Below are positions 1-3,871 of a stretch of DNA of 5,098 bases, piece by piece. The stretch is from Candidatus Omnitrophota bacterium (GTDB taxonomy: Bacteria; Hinthialibacterota; Hinthialibacteria; Hinthialibacterales; JAKPRU01): assembly GCA_029557025.1 (NCBI GenBank), contig JAKPRU010000797.1:1-5098 (forward strand). The letters are read 5' to 3'. The position numbers and the translations under genes were made by a program. The notes under the pieces were generated by a model. The model made no database searches. It was not told the DNA's origin and worked only from the letters and a program-made list of their open reading frames with translations. Within the stretch, counting starts at the first letter, position 1. Every line of letters starts with the position of its first letter.

Positions 1-52
1 CGTCCATGATGGTTTTTTTATGTCCGTCTATTTGGCATATGTATCTGTTCAT
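1..52 (-). CDS. Leftward gene, N-terminal 17 codons only (hypothetical protein)
   Basis: On the minus strand an ATG at 52-50 opens a frame reading MNRYICQIDGHKKTIMD before it leaves the window. The start is supported by an AAGGA Shine-Dalgarno at 64-60 with a 7-base spacer (AAAAATC), and by a promoter candidate further upstream at 131-103. The visible codons are AT-richer than the rightward genes. The fragment has one Cys and a basic GHKKT stretch, but it is too short to assign to a family. The gene is transcribed away from the terminase operon, so the roughly 1 kb between them is a divergent intergenic region. The start signals are seen directly; that this is a real gene is a moderate inference. 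Confidence 0.55.
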   Translation of the reverse strand, partial: MNRYICQIDGHKKTIMD

Positions 53-59
53 GATTTTT

Positions 60-64
60 TCCTT
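60..64 (-). promoter_or_regulatory. Ribosome binding site for the leftward gene
   Basis: AAGGA on the minus strand lies 7 bases before the ATG at 52-50, in the context GAGAAAGGA. It is the main evidence that the short leftward frame is a real gene start. Confidence 0.5.
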
Positions 65-79
65 TCTCGAGTCCATCCG

Positions 80-126
80 GCTTGCCAAGCAAGCCTACAG
101 TCACTATAGCAGAACGCTTGCCAAGT
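80..126. promoter_or_regulatory. Pair of operator-like inverted repeats around the leftward promoter
   Basis: GCTTGCCAAGC at 80-90 is a perfect odd palindrome (GCTTG-C-CAAGC). A second copy, GCTTGCCAAGT, lies at 116-126 with one mismatch. The first 10 bases (GCTTGCCAAG) are identical in both, and the sites are 36 bp apart. The first falls just after the predicted start of transcription; the second lies between the -35 and -10 boxes and touches the -35. That is where a repressor would block the leftward promoter. The first site also sits inside a hairpin, GGCTTG/CAAGCC (79-84 and 90-95). The repressor function is inferred. Confidence 0.4.
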
Positions 127-131
127 TTCAC
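103..131 (-). promoter_or_regulatory. Candidate leftward sigma70-type promoter with extended -10
   Basis: On the minus strand the -10 is TATAGT (108-103; 5 of 6 to TATAAT), preceded by TGC to give an extended -10 (TGCTATAGT, 111-103). A -35 match GTGAAA (131-126; 4 of 6 to TTGACA) sits exactly 17 bp upstream. Transcription would begin near 96, leaving a leader of about 45 nt before the ATG at 52. Its orientation fits the leftward gene. This assumes a host with ordinary sigma70 consensus, which is not known here. Confidence 0.45.
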
Positions 132-186
132 AGTTGACGCAAGTCCAACAAGATGAGCTACTTACACACAATTCAGGTAATTGACC

Positions 187-207
187 GTCGTAAATTATCG
201 TTACGAC
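187..207. repeat. Perfect 7-bp inverted repeat (hairpin)
   Basis: GTCGTAA (187-193) and TTACGAC (201-207) are exact reverse complements separated by a 7-base loop. No T-run follows on either strand, so it is not a typical terminator. It could be a dyad binding site or a small hairpin; function unknown. Confidence 0.4.
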
Positions 208-219
208 ATTAGACCCACA

Positions 220-283
220 AGTCCGATATTAAGACTCACTAGTCCCATTAAGTGACAGTAAGGTTACGAGGTCCCGTACTAAG
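220..283 (+). repeat. Degenerate repeat family, RGTCC...TTAAG type
   Basis: Three related words occur in the same direction: AGTCCGATATTAAG (220-233), AGTCCCATTAAG (241-252) and GGTCCCGTACTAAG (270-283). A fourth is inverted at 402-415 (minus strand AGTCCCGTTCTAAG). The last two form the outer ends of the long inverted repeat. Spacing is uneven (21 and 29 bp). They may be binding sites or remnants of old duplications; no known motif was recognised. Confidence 0.3.
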
Positions 284-415
284 GTGCCGTTCCCTATGGG
301 TACCCTTTTCCGATTAATGAGTAATTACTAAGTCAGTAGTAATAGTACTAGTATAGTATGTATTCAGAAAAAGGGAAAAGGGGGGGGGAAGGGAACGGAA
401 CCTTAGAACGGGACT
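270..415. repeat. Long imperfect inverted repeat, 42-bp arms
   Basis: Arms 270-311 and 374-415 align as reverse complements without gaps over 42 positions with 32 matches. The outer 27 positions match 23 of 27, and the inner CCCTTTTCC/GGAAAAGGG (303-311 and 374-382) is exact. The main mismatch block is where the right arm has a run of G (383-388) opposite TGGGTA. Further out, GTTACGA (263-269) pairs with TCGTAAC (427-433) if about 11 bases are looped out on the right. The 62-bp centre is AT-rich and contains ATTACTA/TAGTAAT (324-330 and 337-343). The element could form a cruciform or a long RNA hairpin. No target-site duplication was seen, so a transposon origin is not supported. Confidence 0.5.
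366..395 (+). other. 30-nt polypurine tract with G9 run and G-quadruplex potential
   Basis: Positions 366-395 contain only A and G. G-tracts at 373-375, 380-388 (nine G) and 391-393 satisfy the usual four-tract rule (for example GGG at 373, 380, 384 and 391, with loops of 4, 1 and 4). Such tracts can form quadruplexes, triplexes or stable R-loops and act as priming or pausing sites. It also forms part of the right arm of the long inverted repeat. Structure formation is inferred from pattern only. Confidence 0.45.
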
Positions 416-444
416 ATCTCACATTATCGTAACAGTAGTCTGTG

Positions 445-486
445 GTACTCGATGTAGCATTTTACATCGGTGGCGCCATCGAGTAC
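445..486. repeat. Nested inverted repeats at the start of the 12-bp array
   Basis: GTACTCGATG (445-454) and CATCGAGTAC (477-486) are exact 10-bp reverse complements. An alternative hairpin, CGATGTA (450-456) with TACATCG (463-469), has a 6-base loop and shares the left arm, so the two are mutually exclusive. TGGCGCCA (471-478) is a perfect 8-bp palindrome and extends to 467-482 with a single G/T mismatch pair. The GTACTCGAT word recurs at 846-854 in the octamer array, linking the two repeat regions. Confidence 0.4.
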
Positions 487-510
487 GCCATCGATCGTGG
501 CATCGAGTGT
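463..510 (+). repeat. Short tandem repeat, about four 12-bp units with CATCG core
   Basis: Four consecutive 12-mers carry CATCG in the same phase: TACATCGGTGGC (463), GCCATCGAGTAC (475), GCCATCGATCGT (487) and GGCATCGAGTGT (499). Units 2 and 3 share their first eight bases. The first copy is the most divergent. The ATCGAGTAC core is shared with the octamer array downstream (ATCGAGTACT at 793, 825 and 841), so both arrays may be bound by the same protein. Function is inferred only. Confidence 0.4.
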
Positions 511-611
511 GTCGGTCATCATCCGATACTGCTTCCAGGCTATACGATGACCTACAGTAAGGCTTCATGTTCCAGACCGATACTTTCCATGGTTTGGAGT
601 CTATCGTTCAA

Positions 612-630
612 CTAAACCGTTTTAGACGGT
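612..630. repeat. Two overlapping, mutually exclusive small hairpins
   Basis: CTAAA (612-616) pairs with TTTAG (621-625) across CCGT, while ACCGT (616-620) pairs with ACGGT (626-630) across TTTAG. Both stems are only 5 bp and no gene lies directly downstream, so a regulatory switch is possible but weakly supported. Confidence 0.2.
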
Positions 631-723
631 CTGTAGCAGAGTCTCGGTGTTGTCGAGCATTCCAGATTCCAGGTTGTCGATACACTAGGCAGACTGATCG
701 ATAGCATCAAGAATCTGGTACAA

Positions 724-851
724 GAGTAATCCAGTAATAGAGAACAAGAGTATTCAAATAATTAACCTATACAATACTCCAGTACAAGAGTAATCGAGTA
801 CTACAGTACTCTGGAGCATGAGTAATCGAGTACTTCAGTAATCGAGTACTC
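724..851 (+). repeat. Octamer tandem array, sixteen 8-bp units, with 16/32-bp higher order
   Basis: The 128 bp divide without gaps into sixteen octamers around a consensus SAGTAMTC (S = G/C, M = A/C). Perfect units are GAGTAATC (724, 788, 820), CAGTACTC (804), CAGTAATC (836) and GAGTACTC (844). Units at 732, 748, 772, 796 and 828 have one mismatch. Those at 756, 764 and 812 are strongly decayed. Pairs of octamers form a 16-bp unit, GAGTAATCGAGTACT, present intact at 788 and 820 and with one change at 836. Blocks 708-739 and 772-803 match 26 of 32. Such iterons are typical of protein-loading sites. Two precedents are terminase-binding R sites, 16 bp long in lambda cosB, and iteron-type replication origins. 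The repeat is seen directly; the role is inferred. Confidence 0.6.
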
Positions 852-855
852 GATT
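840..855. repeat. Perfect 16-bp palindrome at the array end
   Basis: AATCGAGTACTCGATT reads identically on both strands. It is made where the last forward octamers meet an inverted half-copy, and it contains the AGTACT core. It is a strong candidate for a dimeric protein binding site. It lies about 230 bp upstream of the small terminase start. Confidence 0.5.
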
Positions 856-887
856 TCCGGAATCGGACTGGAACAGGCTGACCGTCT

Positions 888-938
888 CGCGCGCGCGCGC
901 GTACCCACGCGCCTACGGGGGGGCGTACGTCCGCGCGC
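888..938. other. CpG-rich island with (CG)7, G7 run and imperfect hairpin
   Basis: Positions 888-901 are seven uninterrupted CG dinucleotides, a classical Z-DNA-prone tract. A G7 run follows at 917-923. GCGCGCGTAC (895-904) can pair with GTAC (925-928) plus GCGCGC (933-938), with a small bulge. The island is sharply different from the AT-leaning array before it and the GT-rich leader after it. It may be a strand-separation barrier, a nuclease or cos-type site, or simply a local expansion; no known site was recognised. Confidence 0.4.
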
Positions 939-958
939 ATGAGTACTGTCCCCTCCAC

Positions 959-1033
959 AATTTTTCTGGTATTCCGCAATCTCCTCTAGTTACCGTGTTT
1001 CTGGTTCTGATTTCTGTTTGTAATTTTTCTGGT
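959..1033 (+). repeat. Direct repeats AATTTTTCTGGT in the terminase leader
   Basis: AATTTTTCTGGT occurs exactly at 959-970 and 1022-1033. The core TTTCTGGT occurs a third time at 998-1005. The three cores start 35 and 28 bp apart, on the same strand, directly upstream of the small terminase gene. They could be activator or phage-polymerase recognition sites, but the leader is T/G-rich and chance similarity is possible. No convincing sigma70 promoter was found here. Confidence 0.3.
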
Positions 1034-1065
1034 GTTTTTGGTTTTTTGTTTTATGATTGTGTGTT

Positions 1066-1073
1066 GGGAGGTG
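1066..1073 (+). promoter_or_regulatory. Strong ribosome binding site that fixes the first rightward start
   Basis: GGGAGGTG lies 8 bases before the ATG at 1082. It decides for this start over the upstream in-frame GTG at 995, which has no such site and would add 29 unlikely residues. Confidence 0.65.
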
Positions 1074-1081
1074 GTTTAGAG

Positions 1082-1531
1082 ATGGTGAGGAGTCCGAGGA
1101 TGCGTGAGTATGTGCGTCGGAGGTTTATGGGGATGACGATAGATGAGAGTGCTGAGGGTTTGTATGCGAGTGGAGCGAGTGGGTGCAACTCGTATTTTTT
1201 GCATGGGGGGAAGGATTTGTTGAGGGAGTTGGAGGAGAGGGCGGATGAGAGTGTGTTGGAGAGTATGAGGCGGATCAGGGAGGGGAGTTTGCGGAGTTTG
1301 GAGGTGATGGAGGCGATCCGTGATGGTAAGATAGGTGTTGAGGAGGGTGCGGGGTACCGGATGGAGGCGGCGAAGTTTTTGTTGGGGAGTGCTGGTTTGG
1401 GGGTGGTGAAGCGGAGTGAGAGTCGTGGTGTGGTGGGTGTGGTGGATGCTGATTTTTTGAGGGAGTTGAAGGGGATGGGGGAGAGGGAGGTAAGGTCTGA
1501 TGGCGAGGGTCAGGTTTCAGACGTTTGCTGA
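1082..1531 (+). CDS. Probable terminase small subunit
   Basis: A 149-residue protein. Small terminase subunits bind the viral packaging site and load the large subunit. Visible here are a basic N-terminus (MREYVRRRF, residues 7-15) and a possible helix-turn-helix region (about 11-40, including MTIDESAEGLYAS). A charged helix follows (about 45-82). A segment with the TerS-like pattern of a Gly-containing turn, then R..AA..LL..AGL, lies at about 82-107 (GYRMEAAKFLLGSAGL). The length is normal for the family. The start is set by GGGAGGTG at 1066-1073. The 3' end overlaps the next gene by 32 bp, and TerL follows one gene later, which supports the role. Odd: codons end almost only in G or T; in codons 41-80 the third bases are 30 G, 8 T, 2 C and 0 A. 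The assignment is by pattern and position; a small DNA-binding phage protein of another kind is the alternative. Confidence 0.5.
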   Translation: MVRSPRMREYVRRRFMGMTIDESAEGLYASGASGCNSYFLHGGKDLLRELEERADESVLESMRRIREGSLRSLEVMEAIRDGKIGVEEGAGYRMEAAKFLLGSAGLGVVKRSESRGVVGVVDADFLRELKGMGEREVRSDGEGQVSDVC

Positions 1532-2354
1532 GCGTGCGGCGAAGTTGAACAGGATAGTGTCGATGGTGACGCAGATGAAGGCGTTGAGTGGCCGTGCTCA
1601 GGGGTATTACGATTTTTTGAGGTCGTTGAAGTTGTTGACGACAGACGAGTTTGCGGCTGCGTATGAGGATGTGAACCGGATATTGAGTGAGGGGCCGTAC
1701 ATGGGTGAGCGGCTGGCTTACATTGACGGGGATGAGATCAGGGGGTTAATCAGTGGTGCTGAGTGGTATTCGTTTTATCCGTCTCCGATCCGGTGTGGGA
1801 TTGAGCCGTGTGGGGGGTCGGCGGTGTGGAGTAATGCTTGGAATCCGAACATGAAGCATTCGTACGAGGTTGGTGTGAATTATCCTTGGTACTGGCATTT
1901 TGGGTCGCGGTATGAGGTTGGGGGGAATCTGCATTCGCATAGTCATGCGGGGATGATAGTGTTCCGGAAGACGCCGATCGGGACGAGTATGGCGCAGAAC
2001 CACAAGAACTCGCCGTTGTCGATGTTGCGTGTGGGGGACAGGTTTGATATTACTGGGTCGTCGGTGTCGGGGTTGACGGATGATGAGACTCTGGACGGGC
2101 GGTTTGAGGTGACCGAGATAGTGGGTGTTTCTGGTGATTCCTATGGTGTGAGTGACAATATTGTTTACATGTGCGGGTTCCGGTTTGAGGATGCGGGTGT
2201 GTCGAACGCGTTGAGTGTGGAGACGGTGGCGGCGAACGCGAACGATACGGCGATGCAGATTTCCGTGAGGAGCGGGGAGATGCCGAGGCCGGAGCCGTCG
2301 TGGGTGTCGAGTGGGAATGCTGCTTCGACGGGCTACATCAAGGTGAAGTTATGA
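1500..2354 (+). CDS. Unknown phage protein between terS-like gene and terL (possible virion protein)
   Basis: A 284-residue protein not recognised as a known family. Its ATG at 1500 is preceded by GGGAGG (1485-1490, 9-base spacer). It starts inside the 3' end of the upstream gene and ends in an ATGA overlap with terL, so it is translated in a coupled operon. Residues 5-65 look mostly helical. Residues 85-160 are rich in W, Y, H and G, with a HSHSH cluster at about 145-149. Residues 178-206 (RVGDRFDITGSS...LDGRFEVTEI) resemble the 'VGD-hhhhGS...DGxFxV' beta motif seen in many phage head, neck and tail proteins. It has three Cys (99, 104, 225) and no signal peptide or membrane segment. A virion or connector role is inferred. 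Its position between the two terminase genes is unusual. G/T-ending codons dominate, as in the previous gene. Confidence 0.75.
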   Translation: MARVRFQTFAERAAKLNRIVSMVTQMKALSGRAQGYYDFLRSLKLLTTDEFAAAYEDVNRILSEGPYMGERLAYIDGDEIRGLISGAEWYSFYPSPIRCGIEPCGGSAVWSNAWNPNMKHSYEVGVNYPWYWHFGSRYEVGGNLHSHSHAGMIVFRKTPIGTSMAQNHKNSPLSMLRVGDRFDITGSSVSGLTDDETLDGRFEVTEIVGVSGDSYGVSDNIVYMCGFRFEDAGVSNALSVETVAANANDTAMQISVRSGEMPRPEPSWVSSGNAASTGYIKVKL

Positions 2355-3871
2355 TTTCCGGTATCGGGGATGATGTTTCGCGTGAGGAGTTGCGCCATCT
2401 GCTTGCGGGGATGTGTTATGACACGAAGAAGTTTGCGTACACGCTGTTGAAGGGGCGGTTTTTCAGGAATCCGGCTCCGTTTCATGATGAGATATTCCGG
2501 TTGATAGACGATCCTTCCATCAGGCAGATAGCGATTGCTGCTCCGAGATCGACGGGGAAGACGTCGATAGTGTCGCTGGCGTTACCGGCGCGGCATATTC
2601 TTTTCCGGCATTCGCGGTTTATAGTGATGATTTCGGCGACGGAGGATTCGGCGCTGATGCAGAGTGTGAACCTGAAGAGCAGGTTGACTGGGAACCAGTT
2701 GATACGCGGGTTGTTCGGGGATGTGAGGCCGAGGAACAGGGATTCGGATTTTGCGAAGGGTGTGTGGGAGGCGCACGGGGGTGAGGGGTTGGAGCCGGTG
2801 GTGGTGATGGCGCGTGGTGCCGGTCAGCAGACGAGGGGTATGATCCGTGGGGATGCGCGTCCTGATCTGATTCTGATTGACGATCTGGAGGACCCCTCGA
2901 AACAGATTACGGACGAGGCGCGTGAGAAGATTGAGCGGTGGTTCTGGGACGACATCTATTTTCTTCCGGATCGCGGGTCGGACAACTTCAAGATTATTCT
3001 GCTGGGGACGGTGACGCATCCGAACTGTCTGTTGCAGAAACTGCTGGACAACCCCGCCTGGCACGGGGTGCGTCTGGAGTTGTTTGACGATTCCCGGCGG
3101 TCGTTGTGGCCTGAGTACAAGACGGACGAGGAGATTGCGGAGATTTATTCGGAGTTCGAGAAGGAGGGGAAACTCGATCTTCTTTACATGAACTGGAGGA
3201 ACATTCCGGTGGCGCGTGAGACGGCCACGTTCAAGCCGGAGTATTTCAAGTATTATGACGAGAAGGAGGTGGCTGGGAAGATAACGGAGAGTGCGGTGCT
3301 GGTGGACCCGGCGAAGACGTTCCGGGAGACGTCGGCGGAGACGGCGATCGGGGTGGTCGGGTTTTCCTGTACGGGGAACATTTATGTCCGGGACGTGGTA
3401 TCCGGGAAGTTTCCGCCGGAGCGGATTTACGAGATTGTGTTTGAGCTGGCGGACCGGTACGGGTGCCGGGTGATCGGGATAGAGGAGACGTCGCTTCATG
3501 CGTTTATCACGTACCCGATCAAGGATGCGGCGTTACGGCGCGGGAAGTATTACGAGTTTGTGTCGCTGAAACCGTGGGCGTCGAAGGAGGAGCGGGTCGG
3601 GTCGCTGGAGTCGTTCTACCGGCGTGGTCTGATCTGGCATAATCGGACGGCGACGGCGAAACTGGAGTCGCAGTTGCTCGCGTTTCCGAGGCCGAAGATG
3701 TGGGACTGTGCGGACATGATGGCGTACACGATTCAGCTCATGCACCTGGGGGAACGGTACGGGAGCGCGTTTTTCCGGGATGAGATGGAACGGACCATGG
3801 AGGAGGAAATGAAACGGCTGGATGAGATGGATATGGCCGTCATGAAGGAGTACGACTGGAGGAAAATCTGA
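2351..3871 (+). CDS. terL: Phage terminase large subunit (ATPase and nuclease)
   Basis: A 506-residue packaging motor protein that cuts concatemeric DNA and pumps it into the prohead through the portal. The ATPase domain has a deviant P-loop APRSTGKT (64-71) and a Walker B LILIDDLED (173-181), with E180 a candidate catalytic Glu. A coupling motif, LLGTVTH, lies at about 217-223. The RNase H-like nuclease domain shows LVDPAKTF (D319), GIEET (E378/E379) and WDCADMMAY (D452/D455), matching the D-E-D pattern of TerL nucleases. The length is normal. ATG 2351 is preferred over the upstream GTG at 2300. It overlaps the previous stop as ATGA and has AAGGTGA (2340-2346) just upstream. The stop codon joins the next start as TGATG. 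No key residue is missing. Terminase identity is confident; the exact family (T4-, P22- or Terminase_6-like) cannot be fixed by eye. Confidence 0.93.
   Translation: MISGIGDDVSREELRHLLAGMCYDTKKFAYTLLKGRFFRNPAPFHDEIFRLIDDPSIRQIAIAAPRSTGKTSIVSLALPARHILFRHSRFIVMISATEDSALMQSVNLKSRLTGNQLIRGLFGDVRPRNRDSDFAKGVWEAHGGEGLEPVVVMARGAGQQTRGMIRGDARPDLILIDDLEDPSKQITDEAREKIERWFWDDIYFLPDRGSDNFKIILLGTVTHPNCLLQKLLDNPAWHGVRLELFDDSRRSLWPEYKTDEEIAEIYSEFEKEGKLDLLYMNWRNIPVARETATFKPEYFKYYDEKEVAGKITESAVLVDPAKTFRETSAETAIGVVGFSCTGNIYVRDVVSGKFPPERIYEIVFELADRYGCRVIGIEETSLHAFITYPIKDAALRRGKYYEFVSLKPWASKEERVGSLESFYRRGLIWHNRTATAKLESQLLAFPRPKMWDCADMMAYTIQLMHLGERYGSAFFRDEMERTMEEEMKRLDEMDMAVMKEYDWRKI
3858..3863 (+). promoter_or_regulatory. 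Ribosome binding site for the fibre-like gene
   Basis: GGAGGA inside the last codons of terL lies 7 bases before the ATG at 3871. It supports a real rightward gene start here, and coupled translation through the TGATG junction. Confidence 0.6.

Larger units (their letters stand above)
53..1081. other. Long structured intergenic region between divergent genes
   Basis: About 1 kb with no convincing gene on either strand. Up to about 860 the four bases are roughly balanced. AGTA, GTAC and AGTACT words recur (AGTACT at 797, 805, 829, 845 and 942). It contains several inverted repeats, a 12-bp and an 8-bp tandem repeat family, a purine tract and a CpG island, listed separately. From about 990 to 1081 it becomes GT-rich. 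Tailed phages are usually densely coded, so a kilobase of repeats directly upstream of the terminase genes suggests a cis-acting locus such as a packaging site or replication origin. No tRNA, CRISPR array or rho-independent terminator was recognised in it. Confidence 0.6.

Noticed and set aside
101..109. TCACTATAG, the core of a T7-type promoter
   Set aside because: The upstream recognition part of the T7 consensus is missing and the window shows no T7-like gene order. The same bases fit a leftward -10 better.
153..212. 19-codon ATG frame (MSYLHTIQVIDRRKL...)
   Set aside because: No ribosome binding site and no gene directly downstream, so a leader peptide is unsupported.
351..357. TATAGT at 352-357 as a rightward -10 box
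   Set aside because: No -35 at proper spacing, no extended -10, and no gene for about 700 bp downstream.
724..851. CRISPR array
   Set aside because: Units are 8 bp, contiguous and degenerate, with no unique spacers and no cas genes.
767..979. Minus-strand frame of 70 codons, or 57 codons from an ATG at 940 with GGAGGGG upstream
   Set aside because: It runs through the CG tract and back through the octamer array, giving RARAR and repeated STRLL words that are by-products of the repeats. The TTG start at 979 has a poor spacer. The ATG at 940 has a fair ribosome site, so a tiny gene is not fully excluded.
1019..1057. TGTAAT (1019-1024) and TATGAT (1052-1057) as -10 boxes for the terminase operon
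   Set aside because: Neither has a -35 match at 16-18 bp, and the second would start transcription at the ribosome site.
995..1081. GTG start at 995 for the small terminase gene
   Set aside because: It would add a hydrophobic 29-residue stretch without a ribosome site, while ATG 1082 has GGGAGGTG at ideal spacing.
2300..2350. GTG start at 2300 for terL
   Set aside because: ATG 2351 forms the usual ATGA overlap with the upstream stop and starts a normal TerL N-terminus.
2582..3499. Minus-strand open frame of 305 codons
   Set aside because: It is antisense to terL, whose motifs are unambiguous, and its product is dominated by R, P, H and L with no domain pattern.
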